Made by a program: the position numbers and the translations under genes. Of a stretch of DNA of 64,000 bases, positions 28,387 through 39,303 are shown piece by piece. The DNA comes from Pseudomonadota bacterium (GTDB lineage Bacteria > Pseudomonadota > Alphaproteobacteria > Acetobacterales > Acetobacteraceae). The notes under the pieces are model-generated. The model was not told the DNA's origin, did no database searches, and worked only from the letters and a program-made list of their open reading frames with translations. Within the stretch, counting starts at the first letter, position 1; the number at the start of each line of letters is the position of its first letter. The stretch is from contig JAKAWQ010000001.1 in NCBI GenBank assembly GCA_021816925.1, forward strand, positions 124,001-188,000. The letters are read 5' to 3'.

Positions 28387-28953
28387 ATGAGCAGGGCAAT
28401 AGAACAAACAACTACGCTCGTCTGGAATCGTGACGGTCTGCCGCGCGGGCCCGAACAGGACGCGGTCGTGAGATCCATAACCGGGGAAATCGGTGGCCGG
28501 GGCTTCGCGGTTGCTCAGCTCGATCGGATCGTGAACTGGGCACGGACGGGCAGTCTCTGGCCGATGACCTTCGGGCTTGCTTGCTGTGCGGTCGAAATGA
28601 TCCACGCCTACATGCCGCGCTATGATCTCGACCGGTTCGGGGTCATCCCGCGCGCAAGCCCGAGGCAAAGCGATGTGATGATCGTCGCCGGAACGCTCAC
28701 GAACAAGATGGCTCCTGCGCTGCGCAAGGTTTATGACCAGATGCCCGAGCCGCGCTGGGTGATCAGCATGGGCAGTTGCGCCAACGGCGGGGGCTATTAC
28801 CACTATTCCTATTCGGTGGTGCGCGGCTGCGACCGGGTGGTTCCGGTTGACGTGTATGTTCCGGGTTGCCCGCCGACTGCTGAAGCGCTGGTGTACGGCA
28901 TTCTCCAATTGCAGAAGAAGATCCGCCGTACCGGTACAATACTCAGAGGCTGA
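28387..28953 (+). CDS. nuoB: NADH-quinone oxidoreductase subunit B
   Basis: 188 residues; ATG 28387 follows the nuoA stop by four bases and has GAGG just upstream. The four cysteine ligands of cluster N2 are visible: the tandem pair in GLACCAVEM, one in [12 protein letters not shown] and one in [11 protein letters not shown]. This peripheral-arm subunit passes electrons to quinone at the interface with NuoD and NuoH. Confidence 0.97.
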   Translation: MSRAIEQTTTLVWNRDGLPRGPEQDAVVRSITGEIGGRGFAVAQLDRIVNWARTGSLWPMTFGLACCAVEMIHAYMPRYDLDRFGVIPRASPRQSDVMIVAGTLTNKMAPALRKVYDQMPEPRWVISMGSCANGGGYYHYSYSVVRGCDRVVPVDVYVPGCPPTAEALVYGILQLQKKIRRTGTILRG

Positions 28954-28959
28954 CGGCGC

Positions 28960-29574
28960 ATGGGCGAGAACTCAACCCGGTGCGATGGTCTTCGCGAGCA
29001 CGTTGCTGCCCTGCCGGGTATCCGGGAGGTACGGATTGAAAAGGGCGAGGTGGCTGCCGCCGCCGAACGCGACAGGCTGGTGGCCCTCATGACGCGGCTG
29101 CGTGACGAGCCGCCTTTCTTGTTCGCGCAGGTGATGGACATTTGCGGCGTCGATTGGCCGGAGCGGGAAGAGCGGTTCGATGTCGTTTATAACCTTCTCT
29201 CGGTGGAGCTTAACCAGCGACTGCGCCTCATCGTGACCACCGACGAGACAACGCCGGTCCCTTCGGTCTGCAGCGTCTGGCCTGCAGCTACCTGGTGGGA
29301 GCGCGAGGCATGGGATCTCTTTGGCATTGCCTTCTCCGGACAGCCGGATCTGCGTCGCATTCTCACCGATTATGGTTTCGAGGGTCACCCGCTGCGTAAG
29401 GACTTCCCTCTGACCGGCTATGTCGAGGTACGGTACGACGAGGATCGCAAGGCCGTCCTCTACGAGCCTGTGCGGCTCGTGCAGGATTTCCGCCGATTCG
29501 ATTTTATCTCGCCCTGGGAGGGAATTACGACCTTGCCGGGGGATGAGAAGTTGCGTCAAGAGCGACAGGAATGA
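28960..29574 (+). CDS. nuoC: NADH-quinone oxidoreductase subunit C
   Basis: 204 residues. The 30-kDa subunit signature is [20 protein letters not shown], followed by [20 protein letters not shown]. It is a separate gene rather than the NuoCD fusion of enterobacteria, as in alphaproteobacteria and mitochondria. The stop overlaps nuoD by four bases (ATGA). Confidence 0.96.
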   Translation: MGENSTRCDGLREHVAALPGIREVRIEKGEVAAAAERDRLVALMTRLRDEPPFLFAQVMDICGVDWPEREERFDVVYNLLSVELNQRLRLIVTTDETTPVPSVCSVWPAATWWEREAWDLFGIAFSGQPDLRRILTDYGFEGHPLRKDFPLTGYVEVRYDEDRKAVLYEPVRLVQDFRRFDFISPWEGITTLPGDEKLRQERQE

Positions 29575-30773
29575 GCGAGACTGCGGTTCCCAGCAAGCGA
29601 ACAGTTGAGATCGACCATCAGTCGATCAATTTCGGCCCGCAACATCCGGCCGCGCACGGCGTCCTGCGCCTGATCCTCGAGATGGATGGAGAGGTCATCG
29701 AACGAGCCGACCCGCATATCGGCCTGCTCCATCGTGGTACCGAGAAGCTGATCGAATACAAGACGTACATCCAGGCGGTTCCGTATTTCGACCGGCTCGA
29801 TTATGTTTCGCCGATGTGCGAGGAGCACGCCTTCGCGCTGGCAACCGAGAAGCTTCTGGCGATCGAGGTCCCCGAGCGAGGCAAATGGATCCGGACGCTC
29901 TTCGCCGAGATCACGCGGATTCTGAACCATCTGCTGAATGTTACTACGTACGCCTTGGATGTCGGGGCCATCACGCCACCCCTTTGGGGCTTTGAGGAAC
30001 GCGAAAAGCTGCTCGAATTCCACGAGGCGGCTTCTGGCGCGCGCCTGCATGCAAACTACTTCCGCCCCGGTGGCGTGGCCAAGGACCTTCCCGCGGGACT
30101 AGCCGATCGGATCGGGGAATGGGCCGAGACATTTCCGAAGTTTGTCGATGACCTGGAAGAGCTGCTGACAGCCAACCGCATCTGGAAGCAACGTACCGTC
30201 GATATCGGCGCGATCGGAGGGGCGGAGGCACTGGCGTGGGGATTTTCGGGCCCGTGCCTGCGTGCGAGCGGCGTGCCGTGGGATCTCCGCCGCGCCCAGC
30301 CGTACGACATGTACGACCAGGTAGAGTTTGCGGTGGCTGTGGGCCGGAACGGCGATTGCTACGATCGGTACCTGGTGCGCCTTGGAGAAATGCGGGAGAG
30401 CGTGAAAATCATCAAGCAGTGCCTGGAGCGGATGCGGCCGGGCCCGGTAAAGGTGCAGGATCAGAAAATCACGCCGCCGACGCGCGCAGAGATGAAGCGT
30501 TCGATGGAGGCGCTGATCCATCATTTCAAGCTCTACACTGAGGGATTCCACGTGCCAGCCGGGGCAACGTACACGGTGGTCGAGTCACCGAAGGGCGAAT
30601 TCGGCGTTTATCTCGTTGCCGACGGCACGAACCGCCCCTATCGGTGCAAGATCCGCGCTACCGGTTTTTCCCACTTGCAGGCGATAGAAGTATTGGCGCG
30701 ACGGCACATGCTAGCCGATGCCGTGGCGATCATCGGCTCGCTTGACATCGTTTTTGGCGAGATCGACAGGTAG
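29571..30773 (+). CDS. nuoD: NADH-quinone oxidoreductase subunit D
   Basis: 400 residues. The 49-kDa subunit motifs [20 protein letters not shown] and [16 protein letters not shown] are near the N-terminus; these His-bearing loops form the quinone-binding cavity. [14 protein letters not shown] and the C-terminal [14 protein letters not shown] complete the family pattern. It packs against NuoB and NuoH in the peripheral arm. Confidence 0.97.
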   Translation: MSETAVPSKRTVEIDHQSINFGPQHPAAHGVLRLILEMDGEVIERADPHIGLLHRGTEKLIEYKTYIQAVPYFDRLDYVSPMCEEHAFALATEKLLAIEVPERGKWIRTLFAEITRILNHLLNVTTYALDVGAITPPLWGFEEREKLLEFHEAASGARLHANYFRPGGVAKDLPAGLADRIGEWAETFPKFVDDLEELLTANRIWKQRTVDIGAIGGAEALAWGFSGPCLRASGVPWDLRRAQPYDMYDQVEFAVAVGRNGDCYDRYLVRLGEMRESVKIIKQCLERMRPGPVKVQDQKITPPTRAEMKRSMEALIHHFKLYTEGFHVPAGATYTVVESPKGEFGVYLVADGTNRPYRCKIRATGFSHLQAIEVLARRHMLADAVAIIGSLDIVFGEIDR

Positions 30774-30775
30774 CG

Positions 30776-31402
30776 ATGATCGAAAAAGAGGCCCTGGAGA
30801 GCCTGCGCGTGGAGCAATTTGCGTTCGACGAGGCGAGCGAGGCAGCAATCCCGGCCATCCTGACGAAATACCCGGAGGGCAGGCAGGCGAGCGCGGTGCT
30901 CCCGATGCTCGATCTCGCGCAACGGCAGATGCGTCGGACGACCGGTTCGGCCTGGCTGCCGGTCGCCGCGATGAATGAAGTCGCGGAGCGGCTTCGGATG
31001 CCGCCGATCCGTGTCTATGAGGTCGCCACGTTCTACCTGATGTTCAACCGCCGCCCGATCGGCAAGTTCCATTTGCAGGTCTGCACCACCACCCCGTGCT
31101 GGCTGCGAGGCTCGGACGAGGTCGTGGCCGCATGCCGCAAGTCCACAGGAATCGCCGGATGGGGCGAAACAAGTAAGGATGGGCTGTTCACGATGACCGA
31201 GGTCGAGTGCCTTGGCGCCTGCGTGAATGCGCCGATTCTGCAGGTGAATGACGACTTCTATGAGGACATGGACGGACCGGCGACCGAAAATCTGCTGGCA
31301 GCACTCAGGCACGGTGACGTGCCGCCGGCCGGATCCGCCTTGGGCCGGCAAGGCTCGGCCCCGGCGGACGGGCGGACCACGCTCTTGGGGAACGGGTGCT
31401 GA
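30776..31402 (+). CDS. nuoE: NADH-quinone oxidoreductase subunit E
   Basis: 208 residues. The thioredoxin-like 24-kDa subunit holds the [2Fe-2S] cluster N1a, with ligands in CTTTPC and [30 protein letters not shown] is characteristic. The final ~35 residues are a Gly/Pro-rich tail absent from shorter homologues such as the ~166-residue E. coli NuoE. Confidence 0.96.
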   Translation: MIEKEALESLRVEQFAFDEASEAAIPAILTKYPEGRQASAVLPMLDLAQRQMRRTTGSAWLPVAAMNEVAERLRMPPIRVYEVATFYLMFNRRPIGKFHLQVCTTTPCWLRGSDEVVAACRKSTGIAGWGETSKDGLFTMTEVECLGACVNAPILQVNDDFYEDMDGPATENLLAALRHGDVPPAGSALGRQGSAPADGRTTLLGNGC

Positions 31403-31406
31403 AGTC

Positions 31407-32699
31407 ATGCTCGCCGACCGTGACCGCATCTTCACCAACCTCTATGGTCAGGGCGATTGGCGGCTCGCGGGTGCGCGGCAGCGGGGAGATTGGGGTGGAA
31501 CCGCCGCGATCCTCGCCCGTGGCCGGGATGCCCTGATTGACGAGGCAAAGGCCTCAGGCTTGCGTGGGCGTGGGGGTGCGGGGTTCCCGACCGGCGTGAA
31601 GTGGTCGTTCATGCCGAAGAAGTCCGATGGCCGCCCAAGCTATCTGGTGATCAACGCTGATGAGAGCGAACCGGGCACGTGCAAAGACCGAGACATCCTT
31701 CGCAACGATCCGCACAAGCTCCTGGAAGGAGCTCTGATCGCGGGCTTCGCAATGGGTGCCGTTGCGGCTTACATCTATATCCGTGGCGAGTTTTACAACG
31801 AGGCCATGCGGCTCGAAGCCGCGGTAAAGGAATGCTATGAAGCCGGCCTGCTCGGGCGCAATGCGGCTGGCTCCGGCTACGATTTCGATGTCTTCGTGCA
31901 TCGCGGGGCAGGCGCCTATATCTGCGGCGAGGAGACAGGCCTCCTCGAGAGCCTCGAGGGCAAGAAGGGAATGCCGCGGTTGAAGCCACCCTTCCCGGCG
32001 GCCGTTGGCCTCTACGGATGCCCGACGACCGTGAACAATGTCGAGACCATCGCGATGGTGCCCGAGATCATGCGGCGGGGGGCCGCATGGTTCTCCGCGC
32101 TCGGACGGCCGCGGAATTCCGGCACCAAACTCTTCTGCATCTCCGGTCACGTCGAGAAGCCCTGCAATGTCGAGGAGGAGATGGGAATTCCGTTGCGTGA
32201 GCTGATCGAGAAGCATGCGGGTGGAGTTCGTGGCGGTTGGGACAATCTGCTTGCCGTGATCCCGGGCGGATCGAGTGTGCCGGTGATCCCACGTGCCATT
32301 TGCGATACCGTGCTGATGGACTTCGACAGCCTGAAAGACGTGCAGTCGGGGCTGGGCACTGCGGCGGTGATCGTGATGGACCGCTCGACGGACATTATTC
32401 GAGCGATCGCCCGCCTTTCGCGGTTCTACAAACACGAGAGTTGTGGCCAGTGCACGCCCTGCCGCGAGGGCACCGGCTGGCTGATGCGGGTCATGAACAG
32501 GTTTGTGGAAGGACGGGCCGATATTGAGGAGATCGACACGCTCGACAAGGTCACACGGCAAATCGAGGGGCATACGATCTGTGCGCTCGGCGACGCTGCG
32601 GCTTGGCCGGTGCAGGGGCTGATCCGCCATTTCCGCCCGGTGATCGAGGAGCGCATCACGGCGTTCCGGCAGCGGAGCGTGCGGATGGCGGCAGATTAG
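31407..32699 (+). CDS. nuoF: NADH-quinone oxidoreductase subunit F (NADH- and FMN-binding)
   Basis: 430 residues from ATG 31407; the frame is open further upstream but that is a shadow of nuoE. It has the FMN/NADH glycine-rich site [18 protein letters not shown], then [17 protein letters not shown] and [15 protein letters not shown]. The N3 [4Fe-4S] ligands are in [12 protein letters not shown] plus a later Cys in HTICALGD. This is the NADH entry point of complex I. Confidence 0.97.
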   Translation: MLADRDRIFTNLYGQGDWRLAGARQRGDWGGTAAILARGRDALIDEAKASGLRGRGGAGFPTGVKWSFMPKKSDGRPSYLVINADESEPGTCKDRDILRNDPHKLLEGALIAGFAMGAVAAYIYIRGEFYNEAMRLEAAVKECYEAGLLGRNAAGSGYDFDVFVHRGAGAYICGEETGLLESLEGKKGMPRLKPPFPAAVGLYGCPTTVNNVETIAMVPEIMRRGAAWFSALGRPRNSGTKLFCISGHVEKPCNVEEEMGIPLRELIEKHAGGVRGGWDNLLAVIPGGSSVPVIPRAICDTVLMDFDSLKDVQSGLGTAAVIVMDRSTDIIRAIARLSRFYKHESCGQCTPCREGTGWLMRVMNRFVEGRADIEEIDTLDKVTRQIEGHTICALGDAAAWPVQGLIRHFRPVIEERITAFRQRSVRMAAD

Positions 32700-32703
32700 C
32701 GGG

Positions 32704-34761
32704 ATGGTCAAGCTCAGCGTCGATGGGATCGAGATCGAAGTCCCGAACGGCACTTCGGTTCTGCAGGCCGCCGAGCTGGCGGGCAAGGAGATTCCCCGCT
32801 TCTGCTATCACGAGCGCCTCTCCGTGGCGGGCAATTGCCGGATGTGCCTTGTCGAGGTGGACAAGGTTCCGAAGCCGGTTGCCTCGTGCGCCTGGCCCGT
32901 CGCCAATGGGATGGTCGTAAAGACCGACAGCCCGATGGTGCGGAACGGGCGTCGAGGGGTGATGGAATTTCTCTTAATCAACCATCCGCTCGATTGCCCG
33001 ATCTGTGACCAGGGCGGGGAGTGCGATCTGCAGGACGAGTCGATGGGGTACGGCTGGGATCGCTCGCGCTTCCGTGAGCCGAAACGCGCGGTCAGAGAGA
33101 AGGATTTCGGGCCACTGGTTAAGACCGTGATGACGCGTTGTATCCACTGCACGCGCTGCATCCGGTTCCTTGCCGAAGTGGCCGGCGTGCCGCAGCTTGG
33201 GGCTACCGGACGCGGCGAGGACATGGAGATCGACACCCATATCAAGCTGGCACTGTCGTCCGAGCTTTCCGGCAACATCATCGATCTTTGCCCGGTGGGC
33301 GCGCTGACATCGAAGCCATACGCCTTTATCGCCCGATCCTGGGAGCTCGCTAGAGTCGACAGCATCGATGTGCTGGATGCGGTTGGCACGAACATCAGCG
33401 TCGATTCGCGCGGCCCGGAGGTGCTGCGGGTACTTCCCCGCATCAACGATGAGGTCAACGAGGAATGGCTGGCGGACAAGTCCCGCTTTGCGATCGACGG
33501 CCTCAAGCATCGGCGGTTGGATCGGCCCTGGATCAGGCGCAATAGCAAGCTCGTTCCGGCGAGCTGGGATGATGCGTTTCACGTGATCGCCGCACGATTG
33601 AAGGGCCTTTCGGGTGAGAAGATCGGCGCGATTGCCGGTGATCTCGCCGATGCCGAAAGCATGCTGGCACTCAAAGACCTGATGACGGCGTTGGGATCGC
33701 GGAACCTCGATTGCAGGCAGGACGGAGCCAGGCTCGATGCGTCCCGGCGGGACTTCTATCTTCTCAACACGACGATTGCAGGGATCGAGCAGGCGGATGC
33801 CGTCCTGATCCTCGGCGCCGACCCGCGGCGCGAGGCGCCTGTTCTCAATGCGCGCATTCGCAAGCGTTGGGTTGCAGGGAATTTTCCGGTTGGCTTGATC
33901 GGGCCTGCCGTCGATCTGACGTATCATGCCGAATTGCTTGGCGACGGCCCTGCGAGCTTGGCCAGACTTCTTGCCGGGGAGCATCCCTTTGCCGCCAAGC
34001 TCCGCGCTGCCAAGCGGCCGATGCTGATCCTCGGCGAGGCAGCTCTCGCCCGTGCCGATGGTGCGGCGGTGCTGGCGGCTGCCTGGCGGCTTGCCGCCGA
34101 GTTTGGGATGCTCCGTCCTGACTGGCATGGCTTCAACGTGTTGCACACGGCCGCTGCTCGCGTCGGCGCACTTGACCTCGGCTTCGTGCCTGGCGCCGGT
34201 GCGAAGGATTTCTCGGCCATGCGCGCAGGCGCTGTCGATCTTCTCTGGCTGCTCGGGGCAGACGAATTCGACGCTGCACGAATTCCCCCTGCGGTTTTCG
34301 TCGTCTATCAGGGCCATCACGGGGATCGTGGAGCGGCGCGGGCGGACGTGATCCTGCCAGGGGCTGCCTATACGGAGAAGCACGGCACGTACGTGAATAC
34401 CGAAGGACGTGCGCAGCGCGGTCGGCTTGCCGTCTATCCACCCGGGGAGGCGCGTGAGGATTGGAGGATCCTCCGCGCGTTCAGCGCCGTTGTCGGACAT
34501 TCCCTACCCTACGATGATCTTGAGAGCCTGCGCCGCCGGCTGGCCGCCGTGCACCCCGCATTTGCGCGCATTGGGTCTCTAGGCGCCCCCGGCTGCGCCG
34601 ACCCGACGGGACCGGCCGGCGATCCCGCCGCGGTGCTGCCGACCCCCTTCAGCTATCCGATCGCCAACTACTACCAAACGGATCCGATCAGCCGGGCCAG
34701 CCCAACCATGGCGCGCTGCACCGAGACGTTCTCTCCGCGACTCGCGCAGGCAGCGGAGTAG
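32704..34761 (+). CDS. nuoG: NADH-quinone oxidoreductase subunit G
   Basis: 685 residues. The N-terminal [2Fe-2S] domain has [20 protein letters not shown] split by conserved Cys residues. The [4Fe-4S] sites are [18 protein letters not shown] and [13 protein letters not shown]. The rest is a molybdopterin-oxidoreductase-like fold that no longer carries a cofactor. Length is close to the ~690 residues of alphaproteobacterial and mitochondrial homologues and shorter than the 900-residue enterobacterial form. Confidence 0.96.
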   Translation: MVKLSVDGIEIEVPNGTSVLQAAELAGKEIPRFCYHERLSVAGNCRMCLVEVDKVPKPVASCAWPVANGMVVKTDSPMVRNGRRGVMEFLLINHPLDCPICDQGGECDLQDESMGYGWDRSRFREPKRAVREKDFGPLVKTVMTRCIHCTRCIRFLAEVAGVPQLGATGRGEDMEIDTHIKLALSSELSGNIIDLCPVGALTSKPYAFIARSWELARVDSIDVLDAVGTNISVDSRGPEVLRVLPRINDEVNEEWLADKSRFAIDGLKHRRLDRPWIRRNSKLVPASWDDAFHVIAARLKGLSGEKIGAIAGDLADAESMLALKDLMTALGSRNLDCRQDGARLDASRRDFYLLNTTIAGIEQADAVLILGADPRREAPVLNARIRKRWVAGNFPVGLIGPAVDLTYHAELLGDGPASLARLLAGEHPFAAKLRAAKRPMLILGEAALARADGAAVLAAAWRLAAEFGMLRPDWHGFNVLHTAAARVGALDLGFVPGAGAKDFSAMRAGAVDLLWLLGADEFDAARIPPAVFVVYQGHHGDRGAARADVILPGAAYTEKHGTYVNTEGRAQRGRLAVYPPGEAREDWRILRAFSAVVGHSLPYDDLESLRRRLAAVHPAFARIGSLGAPGCADPTGPAGDPAAVLPTPFSYPIANYYQTDPISRASPTMARCTETFSPRLAQAAE

Positions 34762-34765
34762 AGCA

Positions 34766-35782
34766 ATGAATTTCCTGTTCCATACCATCGCCGGCGGGAT
34801 CATCCTTGCGTTTCTGAAGGCGTTGGCGCTGCTCGTGCCGCTCCTGATCGGGGTCGCCTATCTCACCTATGCCGAACGCAAGGTTCTGGCGGCCATGCAA
34901 CTCCGCAAGGGGCCGAACGTGGTTGGAACCTTCGGCCTGCTGCAGCCATTCGCCGATGCGATTAAGTTGCTGATGAAGGAAACCATCATCCCCGCCGGCG
35001 CGAACCGCCTGCTCTTCATCCTGGCGCCCATACTGACGTTCGGCCTGGCAATTCTCGCCTGGGCGGTCATTCCGGTCAACAACGGCTGGGCCAATGCCAA
35101 TATCAACGTCGGCATCCTCTATCTCTTCGCCATCAGCTCGCTCGGTGTCTATGGCGTCATCATCGCCGGGTGGGCCAGCAATTCGAAATACGCCTTTCTC
35201 GGTGCGTTGCGCAGTGCCGCGCAGATGGTGAGCTACGAGGTCGCGATGGGCTTCGTCATCGTCTCCGTGCTGCTCTGCGCGGGCAGTCTCAACCTCAACG
35301 ACATCGTTCTTGCACAAAGGAACGTCTGGTTCTTCATTCCCCTCTTCCCGATGTTCGTGGTCTTCTTCATCTCGGCGCTCGCCGAAACCAATCGCTCGCC
35401 GTTTGACTTGCCGGAGGGCGAGAGCGAGATCGTGGCCGGCTTCATGGTTGAATACAGCTCCATGCCATATGCCCTCTTTTTCATGGGAGAGTACGCCAGC
35501 ATGTTTTTGATGAGCGCGCTCATGACGATCCTTTTTCTCGGCGGTTGGCTTTCGCCGCTGCCGTTTGCACCCTTCACGTGGTTGCCCGGCCCGCTATGGT
35601 TTCTCATCAAGATCCTGCTCTGCCTGTTTGTCTTCCTGTGGGTCCGGGCAACCTTTCCCCGCTATCGCTACGACCAGCTGATGCGTCTCGGCTGGAAGGT
35701 CTTTCTTCCGCTCTCCCTCGGCTGGCTGGTCCTCACGGCCGGCGTTCTCATTGCCACCGGGTGGCTGCCTCATGTCTCTTGA
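34766..35782 (+). CDS. nuoH: NADH-quinone oxidoreductase subunit H
   Basis: 338 residues with eight hydrophobic segments. Hallmarks are [32 protein letters not shown], the acidic loop [20 protein letters not shown] and a C-terminal [20 protein letters not shown]. NuoH anchors the peripheral arm and forms part of the quinone chamber and the first proton path. Confidence 0.97.
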   Translation: MNFLFHTIAGGIILAFLKALALLVPLLIGVAYLTYAERKVLAAMQLRKGPNVVGTFGLLQPFADAIKLLMKETIIPAGANRLLFILAPILTFGLAILAWAVIPVNNGWANANINVGILYLFAISSLGVYGVIIAGWASNSKYAFLGALRSAAQMVSYEVAMGFVIVSVLLCAGSLNLNDIVLAQRNVWFFIPLFPMFVVFFISALAETNRSPFDLPEGESEIVAGFMVEYSSMPYALFFMGEYASMFLMSALMTILFLGGWLSPLPFAPFTWLPGPLWFLIKILLCLFVFLWVRATFPRYRYDQLMRLGWKVFLPLSLGWLVLTAGVLIATGWLPHVS

Positions 35783-35829
35783 AGGCGGGACGAGAAGCGA
35801 CTATCCGAGGCGCGCCAATGGAGGACGCG

Positions 35830-36318
35830 ATGGCGTTGCTTGACCGTACGGCGCGTGGGCTCCTGCTCGGTGAATTGATGGCGGGCATGGCAGTGACGCT
35901 CCGCTATTTCTTCAGGCCCAAGGCGACCATCAACTATCCGTACGAGAAGGGTCCGATCAGCCCGCGTTTCAAAGGCGAGCACGCGCTCCGGCGCTACCCG
36001 AGCGGCGAGGAACGCTGCATTGCCTGCAAGCTCTGCGAAGCTATCTGCCCGGCGCAGGCCATCACCATCGAAGCCGAGCCGCGGGCGGACGGTTCCCGGA
36101 GAGCGACGCGGTACGATATCGACATGACCAAGTGCATCTACTGCGACTTGTGCGAAGAGGCCTGCCCGGTGGATGCGATTGTCCAAGGCCCGAACTTCGA
36201 GTTCGCCACCGAAACCCGGGAGGAGCTGATGTACGACAAGGAGAAGCTTCTTTCGAATGGCGACCGCTGGGAAGCAGAGATCAGCAGGCGACTGGAATTG
36301 GACGAACCCTACCGCTAA
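35830..36318 (+). CDS. nuoI: NADH-quinone oxidoreductase subunit I (8Fe ferredoxin-like)
   Basis: 162 residues. Two in-frame ATGs exist, 35818 and 35830; I chose 35830 because TGGAGG lies five bases before it, actually overlapping the first ATG. The two [4Fe-4S] motifs are [12 protein letters not shown] and [21 protein letters not shown] links them. The protein carries clusters N6a and N6b between NuoG and NuoB. The ending [12 protein letters not shown] is typical of alphaproteobacteria. Confidence 0.96.
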   Translation: MALLDRTARGLLLGELMAGMAVTLRYFFRPKATINYPYEKGPISPRFKGEHALRRYPSGEERCIACKLCEAICPAQAITIEAEPRADGSRRATRYDIDMTKCIYCDLCEEACPVDAIVQGPNFEFATETREELMYDKEKLLSNGDRWEAEISRRLELDEPYR

Positions 36319-36351
36319 TCGCAGACCTAATCGTTCGGGCGAGGCCAGGCA

Positions 36352-37056
36352 GTGATCGCAACCGTCGGTTTTTACGTCTTTGCGGTGATTCTTCTTGCCT
36401 CCGCCACCATGGTGGTGACCGCCCGCAATCCCGTGCACTCGGTCCTGTTCCTGATCCTTGCCTTCTTCAACGCGGCGGCGCTGTTCCTGCTTGCCGGCGC
36501 CGAATTCCTGGCGTTGATCCTGGTGATCGTCTATGTCGGGGCGGTCGCTGTTCTCTTCTTATTCGTCGTGATGATGCTCGACGTGAACTTCGCCGAAATG
36601 CGCGAGGGCCTCCAGCGCTATGCCCCGGTCGGCCTCGTCGTTGGTCTTATCCTTTTAAGCGAGCTTGCTCTCGTACTGGGAGGGTGGCACTTTGCGCCGG
36701 GTGCAATCGAACTCAGGATGGTGCCAACCCCGCGAGGGCTCACCAATACGGCGGCGCTCGGCGCGATCCTTTACACTCGGTATATCCTTCTGTTCCAGAT
36801 CGCGGGGCTCATTCTCCTCGTGGCGATGATCGGAGCCATCGTGCTCACGCTGCGGGATCGCCGCGCGGTTCGGCGGCAGACGATCGCAGTCCAGAACGCA
36901 CGCCAGCCGGCAGATACCGTGGCAATGGTGAAGGTGCCGCTGGGCGCCGGCATTTCCGAAATCGCCGTCTTGAACCGCCCTGCGCCTGCCGAAGCCGATC
37001 CTGAAGCAATGCACGGCGGGAGCCACGCCCGCTTGCATGCCGCCGAAAGGCACTAG
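36352..37056 (+). CDS. nuoJ: NADH-quinone oxidoreductase subunit J
   Basis: 234 residues from GTG 36352 with AGG(CC)AGG-like sequence upstream. Five membrane spans are visible, with the conserved [19 protein letters not shown] and [20 protein letters not shown] (spans 2-3). After the last span there is a ~60-residue hydrophilic tail rich in His, Ala and Arg that looks like a lineage-specific extension. It is part of the proton-coupling membrane arm. Confidence 0.95.
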   Translation: MIATVGFYVFAVILLASATMVVTARNPVHSVLFLILAFFNAAALFLLAGAEFLALILVIVYVGAVAVLFLFVVMMLDVNFAEMREGLQRYAPVGLVVGLILLSELALVLGGWHFAPGAIELRMVPTPRGLTNTAALGAILYTRYILLFQIAGLILLVAMIGAIVLTLRDRRAVRRQTIAVQNARQPADTVAMVKVPLGAGISEIAVLNRPAPAEADPEAMHGGSHARLHAAERH

Positions 37057-37057
37057 C

Positions 37058-37366
37058 ATGACCGTCGGCCTCGGTCACTACCTCGCAGTCGGCGCCATCC
37101 TGCTCGTGCTCGGGGCGTTCGGCATCTTCATCAACCGCAAGAACGTCATCGTCATCATGATGTCGATCGAGTTGATTCTCCTCGCCGTCAATCTCAATCT
37201 TGTTGCTTTTTCTGCGGCGCTTGGCGACCTTGCGGGCCAGGTCCTGGCGATGTTCGTGCTCACTGTCGCGGCAGCCGAAGCGGCAATCGGGCTGGCGATC
37301 GTCGTCGTCTATTTCCGAAACCGCGGCTCGATCGAGGTCGAGGACGTGACGATGATGAAGGGCTGA
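37058..37366 (+). CDS. nuoK: NADH-quinone oxidoreductase subunit K
   Basis: 102 residues from ATG 37058, one base after the nuoJ stop; an ATG at 37037 lies inside nuoJ. Three membrane spans contain the two conserved membrane glutamates, in [14 protein letters not shown] and [15 protein letters not shown], which take part in proton translocation. The length equals the family norm. Confidence 0.97.
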   Translation: MTVGLGHYLAVGAILLVLGAFGIFINRKNVIVIMMSIELILLAVNLNLVAFSAALGDLAGQVLAMFVLTVAAAEAAIGLAIVVVYFRNRGSIEVEDVTMMKG

Positions 37367-37367
37367 G

Positions 37368-39299
37368 ATGCTCACCGCGATTGCCGTCTTCGCCCCGCTT
37401 ATCGGATCTGCCGTGGCCGGTCTTCTCGGCCGGGCGATCGGGGACCGCGCGAGTCGGATAGCAACCATCCTCTGCATGATAGTGGCGGCGGTCGCGGGGG
37501 ATGCTGCCGTGACCCTGCTTGTCTCGGGCAACGTCAGCACGGGCGTCGTTCCGATCACGACGTGGATCGCGGTTGGAACGCTCAAGGTATCGTGGGCTCT
37601 TCGGTACGACACATTGTCGGCGGTCATGGTGGCGATGGTCACCACGGTTTCGATGCTGATTCACGTGTACAGTGTCGGTTACATGGCGCACGAGGAGCGC
37701 CCGGTGTCGCGCTTTTTCAGCTACCTTTCACTCTTCTCGTTCGCGATGCTGATGCTGGTAACGGCAAACAACATCCTCCAGCTCTTCTTCGGGTGGGAGG
37801 GCGTGGGCCTGATGAGCTATCTGCTCATCGGGTATTGGTACCACAAACCCAGCGCCTGCGCGGCGGCCATCAAGGCCTTCGTGGTCAACCGCGTCGCCGA
37901 TCTCTTTTTCGCCGTCGGCATCGCGCTTCTATTTTTCCAGTTTCGCTCGCTCTCCTTCTCCACCATCTTCACGGCCGTCACGCAGCACGTGGGCGTGCAC
38001 TACACCCTGCTTGGCACGTCGTTCCCGGTCCTCGACGTGATCGGGGTTCTCCTCTTCATCGGCGCGATGGGCAAATCGGCCCAGCTTTTCCTCCACACTT
38101 GGCTGCCTGACGCGATGGAAGGGCCGACACCGGTCTCGGCTCTGATTCACGCCGCGACGATGGTCACGGCGGGCGTCTTCCTGGTGGCGCGGATGTCTCC
38201 GCTTCTCGAGTATGCACCGGCTGCGCTGACTATGGTGACGTTCATCGGCGGCTCGACCGCGTTCTTCACGGCCACCATCGCCTGCGTGCAGACAGACATC
38301 AAGCGTGTGATCGCCTATTCGACGTGCTCGCAACTGGGTTACATGTTCATAGCCGCCGGTGTCGGCGCATTCCAGGTTTCGATCTTTCACCTGATCACAC
38401 ACGCCTTCTTCAAGTCTCTCCTGTTCCTTGGCGCGGGATCAGTGATCCATGCGATGTCCGACGAGCAGGACATGCGCCGCATGGGCGGACTTTGGCGCAA
38501 GATCCCCGTTACCTATACGGTGATGTGGGTGGGTTGCCTGGCGCTGGCTGGAATTCCATTCTTTGCCGGGTATTACTCGAAGGATGCAATCCTGGAAGCG
38601 GCGGCGACCGCGGATACCGGCGTGGCTCATTACGCCTATGTCTGCGGCTTGCTGGCGGCTTTCCTGACGGCATTCTACTCCTGGCGCCTGCTGATCATGA
38701 CGTTCCACGGTATCTCGCGTGCCGAACCACGGGTTCTTGCGCATGTCCATGAGAGCCCGACCGTAATGCTGGTCCCTGTGGTGCTGCTGGCGATCGGCGC
38801 CGCGGTTTCAGGATTCGCACTGCATGGTCTCTTCATCGGCCATGACTGGCGCGCCTTCTGGGGAACGAGCATCTTCGCCCTGCCCGGCAGCCACCCGATC
38901 GGCCGGATAGAAACCCTGCCGAGCCTTCTCAAACCGCTGCCGACGCTGGTCGCATTGCTCGGTATCGGCACCGCCTATGTTTTCTATATGGCTCGCCCGG
39001 AGATCCCCGAGTGGCTTGCCGAACGATTCCGGCCTGTCTATCTCTTCCTCGTCAATAAGTGGTACTTCGATGACATCTACGACACGCTCTTCGTTCGCGG
39101 CGTCCTGCGCGTTGCCCGGCTCTCCTGGAAGGTAGGTGACGCAACGGTCATCGACGGGATCCCGAACGGCGTGGCGCTACTGGCCACGGACTCCTCGGCT
39201 GAGGTTGTCAAGCTGCAGACCGGCTCGCTTGCCCAATACGCCTTTGCAATGGTGTTCGGCGTCGTGGTTCTGGTCGCCGTGTTTTTGGTGGTTCGGTGA
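37368..39299 (+). CDS. nuoL: NADH-quinone oxidoreductase subunit L
   Basis: 643 residues. This antiporter-like subunit shows WEGVGLMSYLLIGYWY, LPDAMEGPTPVSALIHAATM, a catalytic Lys/Glu network in those spans, and YSTCSQLGYMFIAAGVGAF. The C-terminal lateral helix region carries the sequence WYFDDIYDTLFVRGVLRVAR. It is the distal proton pump of the membrane arm. Confidence 0.97.
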   Translation: MLTAIAVFAPLIGSAVAGLLGRAIGDRASRIATILCMIVAAVAGDAAVTLLVSGNVSTGVVPITTWIAVGTLKVSWALRYDTLSAVMVAMVTTVSMLIHVYSVGYMAHEERPVSRFFSYLSLFSFAMLMLVTANNILQLFFGWEGVGLMSYLLIGYWYHKPSACAAAIKAFVVNRVADLFFAVGIALLFFQFRSLSFSTIFTAVTQHVGVHYTLLGTSFPVLDVIGVLLFIGAMGKSAQLFLHTWLPDAMEGPTPVSALIHAATMVTAGVFLVARMSPLLEYAPAALTMVTFIGGSTAFFTATIACVQTDIKRVIAYSTCSQLGYMFIAAGVGAFQVSIFHLITHAFFKSLLFLGAGSVIHAMSDEQDMRRMGGLWRKIPVTYTVMWVGCLALAGIPFFAGYYSKDAILEAAATADTGVAHYAYVCGLLAAFLTAFYSWRLLIMTFHGISRAEPRVLAHVHESPTVMLVPVVLLAIGAAVSGFALHGLFIGHDWRAFWGTSIFALPGSHPIGRIETLPSLLKPLPTLVALLGIGTAYVFYMARPEIPEWLAERFRPVYLFLVNKWYFDDIYDTLFVRGVLRVARLSWKVGDATVIDGIPNGVALLATDSSAEVVKLQTGSLAQYAFAMVFGVVVLVAVFLVVR

Positions 39300-39303
39300 G
39301 ACG